Below, piece by piece: positions 24,410 to 35,180 of a stretch of DNA of 64,000 bases. Numbering within the stretch: position 1 is the stretch's first letter; each line of letters opens with the position of its first letter. A program made the position numbers and the translations under genes. This DNA comes from Leucosporidium creatinivorum (Eukaryota; Basidiomycota; Microbotryomycetes; Leucosporidiales; Leucosporidiaceae): the NCBI GenBank assembly GCA_001600635.1, contig BCKL01000010.1, positions 26,747 to 90,746 of the forward strand, written 5' to 3'. Under the pieces are notes generated by a model, which saw only the letters and a list, made by a program, of their open reading frames with translations, did not search any database and had not been told where the DNA came from.

Positions 24410-25627
24410 ATGTCCACTCTCGCCAATCATCCTCTCTTCCAACCTAGCGCTACCAAACCTCCCCTCCCGTACAACTCGCGCGCCAACATCATCGCCCGCT
24501 TCAAGCGCATGGCCCTCGACGCCGTCCCCTTCACCTTCCTCCTCGGCCTCGGCGCCCTCCTCCAATACCTTTGGTCCTCTTCTTTCTCCTACCTCCCTTC
24601 CTTCCTCCTCTCCGGCACCTGGTCCCACCTCGGTCCCCTCTCGGCCCTCCTCGGCGTCGGCGCTTTCACCCTCCCTCTTTTCCTCCTCGTTGGTCCTTGG
24701 ATCAAACCTACGCTGCAGGTGTGTGGACTAGTAAGGAACCCGTGGATGGACGAGAGCATCATCAATGAGAAGGTCTACGCTAGGGTTCCCGGCGGCGAGT
24801 TCAACGAGGAGGGCGTTTGGCAAAGCCCAGAGTATGCTGTGTTGATCATCGGAGCGAGGTGTAACAAGCCCTTCGGAGCCTTTGATTTGCACTTTAAGAA
24901 GATCGGGGATGACTTTGCCAAGGTGAGCGAGGTGTCTCGCGGAGGGGGTTTGAAGCAACGCCGAGCTCCGAGCTGACCCTTTGCTCGGTCGTCAACAGAT
25001 GTGGGTCGACCTCGAAGCCGATCCGAACTCGGGTCTCCTCAAGTGAGTGCACTCGTTCCTCCTTAATCCCCGCCTCGGCTGACTCTGCTCCCCTCGCGCC
25101 CCGTCCCCCTCCCCTCTCTTCCGTCCCCACCCCTCCCAGCGCCAACTCCTACATCTCGACCGAGCGCCCTCTCAACAACCAACTCATGACCATCGGCTAC
25201 TTCCGCTCTACCGCCGACGTGCACGCTTTTGCGCACAAGAAGTTCCATCGCGACGTGTGGACCAACTACTTTGCCATCCCCGAGAAGGATAGGGCGGGGT
25301 TGGAGATTTGGCATGAGCTTTACACGGTGCGTCTTTGCTTACTCGGGTGGTGGAGAAGGAGAAGAGAGGAGAGGAGAGCGAGAAGAGCTGACCCCCGCCT
25401 CGCGCCGACAGATCAAAGCCGGCGGCTCGGAGGGCATCTACATCAATTCGACGGCACCTGGCCTGGCGGGCATCTATTCTCAAGTCGGAGCCGATGAGGA
25501 GAACGACGGGGAGCAGGATGAGAAGACGGAAGGAGTCAGAGGTGAGGCGGGCGAGTGGGTGTCGAGTTTGAGGTCGGCGAAGGGGAGGTTCTCGAGTAGT
25601 AAAGGGAGGATGGGGATGAAGGTGTAG
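24410..25627 (+). CDS. DUF4188 / monooxygenase af470-like protein
   Basis: Four exons. Residues ~25-100 contain two hydrophobic segments (FTFLLGLGALLQYLW and FTLPLFLLVGPW). The conserved core includes PEYAVLIIGARCN, FKKIGDDFAKMW, LMTIGYFRSTADVHAFAH and LEIWHELYTIKAGG, typical of DUF4188 fungal proteins, some of which sit in secondary-metabolite clusters as monooxygenase-like partners. No such cluster is visible here. The C-terminus is a lysine/serine-rich tail with GMKV before the TAG at 25627. Introns lie at about 24920-24998, 25041-25139 and 25327-25411. Catalytic activity is unproven for most members. Confidence 0.82.
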
Positions 25628-25832
25628 AGCCTGGGAGAGGGAGGGGAGAAAGATATAGACACTTTTTGCTCCGTACTCGCTGTTCGACATCCGCTTTGTA
25701 GCCTCCTCAGCTGTAATTCGTCATCGTGGCTTGTTCATATCTCGCTCGGCCCGCTCGCAGCGAGAGAAACTTGGCGTGGGCTCGACGTAGCGGTGGTTCA
25801 GCAGCCCGACACCTCGCTCTATGTCCCATCAC

Positions 25833-27535
25833 TCTACGCCTCCAAAATCTCCGCCAACTGATCCTCCTCCTCCATGATCTCGAGCTCCCTGGCGACCATA
25901 TCGAGCGTCTCTCCTCCTTCCATCGCGTCCGACAGGCCAGAGATGGTCAAGGGGATACGGTGATCGGTGATGCGGTCCTGTTGGAGCGGGTGGGAGATTC
26001 AAGTCAGCGCTCGAACGGCGTAAGCGAGCGATTCGGCGGGGGAGCAAGCGCCGACGCAGCGAAATCGGTCAACAGAAGGCAGGGGAGGTCGAAACACACC
26101 TGAGGAAAGTTGTACGTCCTGATCTTCTCGCTCCGATCCGTGCCCTTGACTTGATTCCTCCTGACAGAGCGACGAGCTTCCATCTCGGCGGTGAGGCGAC
26201 GGTCCATCAGCCGGGCGCGGAGGACTCGGTAGGCTTTCGTTCGGTTCTGTTTGGTCGAGAGTGCGGATGATGAGGGTGAAAGACTGTCAGTTGGTGAAGG
26301 TAGAGATGGGAGAGGCGGTTGACGGTCGGCGAGGGGCGAGGGGCGAAGACGGAAGGCGGCGAAGCGGGAAGGCAGGCTTTGGTGCGGGGGAGGGGGAGGG
26401 CGAGAAGGCACTGAGCGAGAGAGCACAGTTAGACGTACCTCGTGTTGTGAACGAGAGTCCTGCATCGAGACGGTGACGCCCGTCGGGACGTGAGTGAGAC
26501 GAATCGCCGACTCGGTCTTGTTGACGTGCTGTAGATGAGAGGAGAGTTGGTGGGCCGCCTTCAAGTAGCTGATAGAGTGTACTAACCTGTCCACCGGCTC
26601 CTCGGGACCGCATGACTTCGACCTTGACGTCTTTTTGGTCGAACAGGTCGTCGTCCATCGGCGCCGAGTTTGCTGGTTCAGATGGGAGGACCTGGGGTAA
26701 AGAGAAGGTTCGAGAGATGCACAGAGAGTGTCAAAAGCCTCTGAACCCACAATGATGCCAACAGTACTGGTATGAACCCTCCCTTGACTCTCGGTCGCCG
26801 GAACCCTCTGCACTCGGTGCACGCCAGCTTCCCTCCTGAGCACTCCGAACGCTCCTTCTCCCGTTACTTCCAGGATAGCCTCCCTATAGGCATCTCCCGT
26901 ACCCATCCCCACTCCTCCCAACCCCACACTCTCCACCAAACTAGCCTTCCACCCTTTCCTCGTCGCCATTTTGGTGTACATCCTGACCAGTTCAGCAGCA
27001 AAGAGGGATGATTCGGATCCTCCCACTCCTGATTTGATCTCTAGGAGAGCGGAGAGAGCCGAGACGGGAGGAGAAGGGATGAGGGCCGAGCGAAGGGTCG
27101 AGCGAAGGGAGCGGAGGGTCGATTCTGCTTCTGGGAGGTCGCCGAGGGCGAGTTCTCGCAGGTCGGCGTCGGATTCGTTGTCTGCGAGGTCTTGGAGTGT
27201 TGCGACGAGCTGTAGAACAGTCAGGGATGAGTTGAAGCCGAGTCGGCGGAGAACGCGAAAGGAGAAGGAGAGCTCACCTCTTCACCATCTGTGACATCTG
27301 CGAGAGCAGCACGTAGACCGTCTAATTCCCTATCCCGCTTTGCCGCTTCTATAGAACCGGACTCGCTGTTGGCGGCTGCCTGGTCGAGAGTTTTACGAGC
27401 GGCGAGGAGCAGCTTGTCGGCTGGCGGTGGTGGAGGAGCTGCAGCGTAATGTCGTACTAGTGATGGTGATGCTGCTGAGCAGGTGCAGTGTAGTAATGTA
27501 GGGAATAAAGCTGTCTTCGGCGCTAATCGAAGCAT
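25833..27535 (-). CDS. mitochondrial peptide chain release factor 1
   Basis: Class I release factor acting at mitochondrial stop codons. ATG 27535 starts a basic, serine-containing presequence (MLRLAPKTALF) followed by a proline run. The core contains GVGGSESSLFAAELVRMY, the RF1 codon-recognition tripeptide PAT within VQRVPATESQGRVHTS, and the catalytic GGQ within MRSRGAGGQHVNKTESAIRL. The family ending includes VKGTDRSEKIRTYNFPQ, DRITDHRIPLT and LEEDDQLA-like EEEDQLAEILEA before the TAG at 25833. PAT rather than SPF points to UAA/UAG recognition. Exons are separated by short introns, for example near 26530-26590 and 26230-26440. It is divergent from NAC-beta with 87 bases between the starts. 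Confidence 0.92.
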
Positions 27536-27622
27536 TTCTAGTAGTGAATTGGCAAGAGGGCAAGGGGTAGTCGAGCGCGTCGATGCTCTTTCTCCCTTTT
27601 ACTCCCTCCTTACTACCTCATT

Positions 27623-28809
27623 ATGACTTCTCAATTCGACCCGGAAGCGCTCAAGAAGCTACAGGCAAAGACCTCGGGTCTCCGCATCGGTAAGTTATAC
27701 AGTCCTACAGCTTCAGCTCTCCCCTTCAAGCTTGCATCAGCCATCTCCTCCCACCGCCAACTCGCACACGACCTCGAAACCCGCTCTTCTCGGCTCGCCT
27801 GCTGGTCTGAAGGAAGGGAGACAGTCTAGAGTTGTACAGAGTCACTCGTAGCTCCTACCCGGCCCAGCAACATTCGACTACAGCCCGTCCAACGGCTGAC
27901 CTTCTCTCTCCCTCCACGCTCCCTCTCCCTGCGCTCTCTCGACTCTGAAACAGGCGGCAAGGGTACCCAGCGGAAAAAGGTCGTCGCCAAGGCTCGTCCC
28001 GGTGTCGTCGTCGAGGATAAGAAGCTCCAGGCTGCTCTCAAGAAGCTCGAGCTCTCCGCCTTGACCGGGTCAGTTTGTCGCCTGAGCTGTCTCGCAGACG
28101 AAAGCTGACCGGCGATTGAACCCTACAGTGTGGAGGAGGTCAACATGTTCTACGAGAACACCAACGTCCTTCACTTCACCGCCCCCAAGGGTCAGTCCAC
28201 TCGCTCCCCTACAGCGCCGACCTCAAGACTGACGAGCTTGCCTTTCCGCGTCCCCACCTCTCGCTTTCGATTCAATCGTTGTCACTCGCCTGCCATCCTG
28301 CACCCTCGCTCTTCCACTCGTAATCTCTACACAATCACCCTCTCTCACACCACACCACAGTCCACGCCGCTACCAACGCCAACACCTTCGCCATCTACGG
28401 CCGCGGCGAGGAGAAGGAGCTCACCGAGCTCGTTCCCGGAATTCTCTCGCAGCTCGGACCCGAGGCCATGAACGGACTGAGGAGGATTGCCGAGTCCTAC
28501 CAGGCTCAGCAGGGATCCGCGGGAAGCTTGGGACCGGATGGCGTCCCTGCTGTGGCCGCTGAGGATGATGACGATGATGATGAGGTACCAGAGTTGGTTG
28601 AGGCTGATGCTGTGAGTTGGGAGAGATGCTCTTAGAGGATGGTGTTGCTCGAGACGGGAAAGCCGGGAGCGCCGAGCTGACTTGTTCCCCTCCCTCCTTT
28701 CTCGCTCCTACGCTCACAGACCCCCAAGATTGACGAGATCGTGCGTTCCACGCTCCTCGACCATCTCCTCGAATCGGTTCGCTGACATCGCCTCCCTTCA
28801 CAGAACTAA
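27623..28809 (+). CDS. EGD1: nascent polypeptide-associated complex subunit beta (BTF3/Egd1)
   Basis: Ribosome-associated chaperone subunit that pairs with NAC-alpha at the tunnel exit. Exon 1 is 27623-27689 ([19 protein letters not shown]), followed by an intron of 264 bases, long for this window. Then come [12 protein letters not shown] (ribosome-binding RRKxxKK-like patch), [35 protein letters not shown], the NAC domain core [14 protein letters not shown], and the C-terminal helix [15 protein letters not shown]. The tail is aspartate-rich. The last exon is only two codons (Asn, stop) at 28804-28809 after a TTCACAG acceptor. A long first intron in a highly expressed ribosome-linked gene may aid expression. 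It ends 430 bases from the convergent right lipase. Confidence 0.95.
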
Positions 28810-29238
28810 GCTCGCCGCTTCCTACCCCTGCCTCCGTCGTCCTTCTCCCTCTCTACGGGATTGTAGCGCTCTTCCAAAATGCAGAAATCGAAACCGTCGT
28901 CTAAATGAAACTGGCGTTTGACTGCCACGACGAGGGTCCCCGCGACTGAAGGCTTCGACTGCTCGGTCGACCCCCCGACGCCTAGTGATCTCTCGCCGAG
29001 TCGCCCAGGATGCAGAGCTGCTGGGCTGCAGGCGCTTGAGCGGTCGCTTTACGATATCCATCGGACTCGGCTTCAGCTTCCCCCATCCCAGCCAGTCCAG
29101 AGCCCTGCGCCTTCGCCGAGCTGCTCGTCTGCCGGGCGAAAGCACCGAGAAGTCGTATCGTATGGCAAAACAGCTATCACAGATCATTACGCACAGAAAC
29201 AAAGCGCAAGCACAAGCTATTCGCAACCCCTCGCTCCC

Positions 29239-31715
29239 TCAATCATCCTTCGTCGTCTCGACCTTCTCCTCCTTCTCGACCCTCAAGCTCGGCGCCTTCT
29301 TCGCCGCTCCCGTTTCGGGCTCCTCAAACCTCGACGCGCCTCCCTGCCCATCGACATGGATCTCATTGAGATGGGTGTAGTAGGAAGCGGGGAAATGGTT
29401 CCAAATGGGCGTAGGCAGGAGCATGAGCAACCACCTAAGCGGATTGCCCGTCTCCCCCGAGATCGAGTTCCACCTCGAGCGGGTCCTCTCTCCTTGAGCG
29501 CCTTCTTTGACGACGACGACGCGGGTGGCAGAATGGAAGGAGGAGGATTGGACCGTNTAGAAGGGGTGGGTCCANGGGTTGAGGCGGAGCGAGGNGCCAA
29601 TGTGGCCGTAGTTGAGCACCGAGAGGGCAGANAGGCTCGCGCGGTTCAGCTCGTTNTCGGCGAGGCCGCTGAGGGTTGGAGAGGAGTNAGATTTGGTGCT
29701 TCTCGTCGGAGGTCAAGGCGGGAGCTCACGGAGGGATTTGGCAGACGATGTCCCAGTGGTTGATGATGCGCCAGAAGATGTTGGGTCGGTCGAGAGGAGT
29801 GCAGGTGGACTGCGGTGAGATGAAGCGTGTTGGCCTCGTTTCTGATACCCTTCACTCGACATCAGAAGCTCACCTCTTCGTACTTGGAGACGAAAGTGCC
29901 GTCACCGAGGCGAGGAGCTGTGGAGAGGCGAGGTCGAGTCAGCGTCGGTCGAGGGAGCAGGGTAGCGGTCGTGGCACTTACTACCGTACGTGTAGCAGTC
30001 CCTCAACCTGATGCCCTTGCCGAGGTCGGAAGGCATGCGGAGGTAGCGAGCGTAGATGAGCGAAGCGAGCGCCGAGCCGAGCGAGTGACCAGTGACCCAG
30101 AGAGGGACGGGCTCGACCTCATTCCTTCCCTTCGAAATCTCGCTGGCGACGTGACGAAGGCTCCTCGTGATCTGACCTGTGGGAGAGGGGGGTTCGGAGG
30201 TCAGCTCGGCCGGAGAAGCAAGCGTCGCTTAAGAGCTTGAGGCCTCACCGTAGCCGTCGGCGCCCCCTTCAGTAGTAGGGAACAGGTCGGTGTAGAAGCC
30301 TGTGATCGGAGCAAGCGGTCAGCTGTGTACCAGGCTCTAAGCTCGAGCGATTCGACCCACCCTGGTGCGCCGTGCCATCGCCGAAGAAGACGGCGCTCGA
30401 CACGCGCGAGATGGTGGCGTCGACGAGGAACTGCAGAGGTGAGGTCAGCTTTCTCATCTCCAAGCTTTTGGCTGACGACTACGTACCTCGGCAAAGTTGG
30501 TCGGCGTCGTGCCCTTGAAGCAGAGGACAATGAAGGGATTGGGATCGCCCTCCTCAGTGTAGAAGATGGAGGCGAAGGGTCCCGAGGTGCTGGACAGGTC
30601 CGAGATGCCTTCGTATCGGAGATTCCAACCTGCAGCCTAGTGGAGGAGACGACGAGGTCAGCTCTCTTCGGCGCTTTCGACAGCCTCAGCGCTTCATCCC
30701 TCCGCCGAGTCTCCTCCCGTCGCTCCGACCAGCCTCAGCGAGACTAGTACAACGGAACTTACCTGCTCCCTGATAACTTTCTCGGACCTGTGAAGCAAGA
30801 CCTCGGCGGCCTTCTTGTCTTGGGTGAAGATCTCGCTCGCCGCCATGACATCGCCGTCACGGCGCTCGTAGACGAGAGCCGACATGAGCAGGAAGGCCTA
30901 CAGGGAGTGACGGGTGTGAGTATGAGCTTTCAAAGAAGATAAGCTGCAACGCACCTTGGCCACGTCAAGGTCGAAGATCCTGGTCGTCAAGCCCGGCTCG
31001 AGGTCGACGTTGGTCGCGCCGGGAGGGGGAGCGTCGGGGAAGGTTGTAGCGCATCCAGCGAGGGTAGCGCGAGCGGAATGGACCGTGTTGCGAGCCGTTC
31101 GAGACGAGAAGAGGTCGGGGTTGGGCTGTAGCCGAGACCCGAGTCAGCTCTCGTCTACGCCGAACGAGCTCGGTCGAAGTACCTACCCAGTTAATGATGC
31201 TGTAGCCGTTCGCCCACCTGTTGCTGATGGCACGCATGACCCTTCCGAGGCCCTACAGTCCGAGTGAGAGGTCAGCGGGCGCCGAACAGCTTGTGGAGCC
31301 CCCAACCGAGCCGACTCACGAGCAGCGAGGCGATGTAGAGGACCACGACGGCGAGGAAGAGGAAGACGAAGATGACAGGGTAGATGACGATCGAGGCGAT
31401 GGTGCTGAGTGGGTCGAAGAAGATGGTCGACGGCGAGAGGAGCAGCGTCCTCAAGTAGGACGCAACAGACTGGAGGATGTAATTGAGGCTGTTGCAGTGG
31501 GACAGAGCAGTGAGCTGGCTGTACCTCCGAGAGCTGTCCACTACTCACAAGGCGATGGGCAACGACCTCCTGGCCCTGCGCATCAAGCTCTGACGAAGCG
31601 AGCTCAAGTGGGCGAGCTCTGTAGCGTGATCGTGCAGCAGCCTGTTGGCAGGGCGATCCGTTTGAGGCGCGCCTCGAGGATCACCTGTAGTCGTCTTGGC
31701 GCGAGCAGAGCTCAT
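29239..31715 (-). CDS. class 3 lipase, membrane-anchored (right copy)
   Basis: Second copy of the lipase at 3055-5533, with the same twelve-exon structure: ATG at 31715, N-terminal hydrophobic segments, GHSLGSALAS nucleophile elbow, NYGHIG and the same charged tail. Visible protein changes are few, such as KAPSL against KVPSL, RWLLML against RWILML, and Lys against Arg at the end of one exon. Many base changes are silent or lie in introns; intron 1 and the intron following DLDVAK differ most. Silent change with protein conservation suggests both copies are under selection. Six undetermined bases fall in the last exon at positions mirrored in the other arm, including the TAN codon. Convergent with NAC-beta. 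Confidence 0.9.
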
Positions 31716-32328
31716 CTCGAAACGAGCGCGAGGCGAAGAGCACGTCGAAGTGGGAGGAGGGCAAGCCCGATTTCAGCTGCTCGCGACTCAAGTCGAGGGT
31801 CGGAGTTGCTTTCGGGAAGAGGTCCAGCTGAGGTAGAGCTGGGCTGCGTGGGGGATAGTTCTATGCTGGATGAACCTCTGGAGCCGAGATCCGAGCTCAG
31901 AGCGATCCTCTTCCTCTCTCCAGCCTCGACCGAGCCGAGTGGCACATCGACGCTTTCGGTCTGTTGGCGGTCAGCCCGGTAGCATGTGGAATCTTATACA
32001 GGCCCTGCTGCCTTACAGTATTTTCAGTCCGCTGTGTGATGTAGCACAGCTGAGCCCGTCTCCTTGTAGGCTGATGCGAGCAGATGAAGCGAGCTCGGCG
32101 ATGATCAACTCCNACCTGTGGCTCGGGAGAGACAAGCTCACAGCGTTTGCTGAGCAGTAGCTGATCTTCTGGGTACCTGTGAGCCATCCCACTTGTTTCT
32201 GCCCCACCTCAGTGGGCTCCGTGACCCTCGTTTTTGGAGCCAGTGCCTCCTTAGCTTCGCTGCTTTCTTGCCTCTGCTCTCTTTCTCTCTGACCGCTACC
32301 GCTCAGCTCCTTGCTCGGGAGGGTCACT
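31716..32328. promoter_or_regulatory. shared divergent promoter of lipase and Hsp70-like gene
   Basis: This 613-base spacer separates the right lipase (ATG 31715, minus) from the Hsp70-like gene (ATG 32329, plus). It is nearly identical to 2441-3054. It includes the mirrored TATA-like word (about 32000) and a single TTCGGGAA pair near 31813 that resembles two units of a heat-shock element; three units would be expected for a good site, so the regulatory reading is weak. Divergent layout allows co-expression of the two genes. Confidence 0.55.
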
Positions 32329-34966
32329 ATGCCCAACACCATCAAAGAGCCCTACTGGGGCGAGGAGAAGCTCGTCATCGCCATAGACGTGGGAACGACG
32401 GGGTGTGAGTCCAGCAAGCCACTTCGCCTCGCCTCGCATCACCGCTGACCTCTCGTGACGTGCAGCTGCCGTCTGCTTCACTCATCTACAGCCTGGGTCT
32501 ATCCCCGCCCTCCGCACCGTCACTTCGTGGCCTGCCGCTTCCCTCGAGGCCAAGATCCCCTCGCTCGTTCTCTTCGACTCGGCAGGCGAGCCCGTTGCGG
32601 TCGGAGCCGAGTGCTTGACATTTGACATGTTAGACCGAACCTCTCGTGCGCATCTCCGCCTGGTCAAATGGTGGAAGCTCCACCTGCACCCTCGTCAGAT
32701 GCAGTTCGACTCGACGGCCACCCTCGCCCCATTGCTGGCCGATGTCACTCTCGACAGCTCGCTCTCGATCGGCGCTCGCACTACTATCGTACCCGACTTT
32801 GACGTCCCTTCTCTTCCTCTTGGGGTCACCATTGACAAGGTGTACCGCTCCTTCCTCGCCTATCTCTTCAAGCATGCGAGAGCTTGGTGGATTGAGCACA
32901 AAGAGGGAGGTGCAGCGCTATGGGACCAGCTATACGACTCGGCCGAGGTTATTATGGCTCTTTCCGATGGCTGGAACGAGTCGCAGCAGGCTATCCTCAA
33001 GCGAGCGCTTGTCGCGGCGGGCGTTCTCAGCGCCGAGGGCGCCGAGCTCAGGCTCACGTTCGTTCGGGAGGCTGAAGCTGCCATCCATTACGCCCTGTCC
33101 TTTGCTGCGACTTGCGACTGGCTCAAAGTGAGCTCCGGTGGCGTTTACGGGCGCGAGGATCGAGCTCACCCTCCTCTTACGCAGCCCGGCGCAATCTTCA
33201 CTCTCGCCGACCTCGGTGGATCAACCGTCGACATCTGCATGTGTAGGTAGCCACCAGTGCTCTCGGTTTTTGTTTGAAGCTCATCTTTTTCTCGTCGCTG
33301 TGATAGACCGATGCGTTCAAGTCTCGCCAACCCTTCAGCTCAAGGAGGTGAAGGTGTCCGATTGTAGGAGGCCTTTGCTTCTCTCCGTCAAAGCCGCGCC
33401 CGCTAACGACCTCTCCGCTCACACAGGCGTCCAAGCCGGCGGTGTCTACGTCGACCAAGTCGCCAAGACCGTCATCAAAGCCAAGCTCGGCGGCTCGTCA
33501 TTCTTCCTCCCCGAGATTGTCGCCCGCCTTGTGGCTCTCTTTGAGGAGAAGCCCAAGCGCAAGTTCCGCGGCGACAAGGAGACTTTCTACATCAAGTTCG
33601 CCTCGCCCTCAGAGGGCGACCAAGCTCACGGTGTTGTCAAGGGCCGCCTAGTCCTATCGTCGTGGGTCGCCGCAGCGCGTGTTGGTGGCAGTCGGCGGCT
33701 GACCTTTGTTCTTCATCAGGGCGGAGGTCGAGTCTACCTTCTCTTTCTGCGTCAACGAGATTCTCGCCGCCGTCAAGCAGCAGGTGCAGATGGGCAGCGA
33801 CAAGTCCTCGGTGAGTTCAACTTCAACCTCGGCGCTCGCGCTTGCAGACCCGGAGCTGACCTCAAGGACTCTACAGCACATCATCATCACCGGAGTTCGT
33901 CCATACTTCACCGTGGCTTTGAGATGCTCTCGCTGATCTTTCTCCTTCTCCCACGCAGGGTTTCGGCGAGAGCCCTTACGTGCAAGCTCGTCTTCGTGGC
34001 TTCTTCGAGCCTTCGGGCTTCAAGATTGAGACGAGCGGAGAGCAGAGGTACGTTGAATCTCTCTACACCTGGGTAGGTGCTCGCGCTGACCTCCTTTTTT
34101 TCCACGGCGGATTGAACAGCAAGCTTGCCGTCGCCGAAGGAGCCATCTACTCGTACCTCAGCTCAATCGTCTGTGCCAGAGCCACCAGAAGCTGCTACGG
34201 CAACGAGGTGATGGTGCGGTACAACGAGCTCAACCTCGGTCATCATGCCCGCCGTCCTTTTGCGCACGTGAACGGGTTCCGATACGTCGACGGCGCCTGG
34301 AGTGCAATTGTCCCCAAGGTAAGCCCGAGCACGGTTCTCAACATCACAAGACCTTCTGACCTCTCTATACTTTAGGGTTCGGTCCTCCACACTTCGGCTT
34401 CGTTTTCTCAGTCTTACGCACGGATGGCCCGCGACCCTCGAGCATTGGCTGCCTTTGAGACCAATGTGCTCGTCTATGACGGAGAGGGCACCCCAGAGTG
34501 GTGCAGGAATAGATACGGTACATGAAGACTCTGCACGGTCCCTCTGCACGCTGCTGACAGCTCTGCACTAAAATGATCTACTTCCTGGATTCGTGCGCCG
34601 AGCGACGGTCTCGGCCGACCTCTCTCGCTATGTCGCAACGCTTCAGCCTCTGCGCCTGGGATCTATGTTTGAGCAAGCGGCTCCTCGTGATGTGCTGTAC
34701 GGGAACGCCTACTATCGAGTCGAGTTCAAGATCCGCCTCTTCGTCGCTCAAAGCACTCTCACGGCCAAGGTGCAGTGGAGGGAGGACGTGAGGCTTCCCT
34801 ACCGTTCTACATATATGAGCTGCGCTGACCTTGTCCTCTTCTGTAGGGCTGCTTGTGCGAGGGACCGGCTACTCTTGTCTTCACCGAGCTTGATGATCGC
34901 GCTGCGGGGGTACTAACTCAAGTCGCCCGCCGAGCTATCGCCGATACGGTGGCGTCGCGCGCCTGA
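32329..34966 (+). CDS. Hsp70-like actin-fold ATPase (HSPA12-type), copy A
   Basis: Divergent Hsp70 superfamily protein lacking a typical substrate-binding tail, like HSPA12. Exon 1 (32329-32404) carries MPNTIKEPYWGEE and phosphate loop 1 DVGTTGS. Exon 2 starts at 32466 (AVCFTHLQPGSIPALRTV). ADLGGSTVDICMY is phosphate loop 2, and HIIITG joined to GFGESPYVQARL is the adenosine motif. The C-terminal part is family-specific (WCRNRYG, FVRRATVSADLSRYVATL) and ends DTVASRA at 34966. About 12 exons. The intron after NRYG has donor GTACAT and a GCTGAC branch site, but where the paralogue predicts the acceptor the sequence is CTTCCTG instead of ending in AG (about 34589), and the nearby upstream CAG leads to an immediate stop. 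The gene may therefore use a rare acceptor, or be damaged near its end. Client and process unknown. Confidence 0.83.
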
Positions 34967-35180
34967 AGGAGGAGGGTTGGAGCAGTACTTTCATTCTTAT
35001 ATGTGACTTGCTATCGAGCTGCTTGGTTTTGCAGTCGTCGCCTCGCCGTTCGATCGCCGAGAGACTCAGCCGAAACGTCTCGACCGCGCTCTACAGCTGA
35101 TACCAACCTCAAAATACACTGCACCGCTTGAAATGATGATACCAATATGTTACCCCTAATCCAGCCTGCTTTGCCCACGC

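Larger units (their letters stand above)
29115..32755 (-). repeat. right arm of the ~3.6 kb inverted repeat
   Basis: Reverse-complement partner of 2015-5665. It carries the right lipase and the first two exons of the intact Hsp70-like gene. Undetermined bases at 29557, 29575, 29595, 29632, 29656, 29688 and 32113 mirror those at 5215, 5197, 5177, 5140, 5116, 5084 and 2656. The segment between the arms is about 23.4 kb and holds nine intact-looking genes. Confidence 0.92.

Noticed and set aside
28918-29763. 281-codon plus-strand frame over the right lipase 3' end
   Set aside because: It is antisense to the last lipase exon and has no family resemblance.
2015-32755. The whole inverted repeat as an assembly artefact
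   Set aside because: The arms differ in introns, in silent sites and at their flanks, and are joined to different unique sequence, so two copies must exist; only the mirrored undetermined bases look like an assembly effect.
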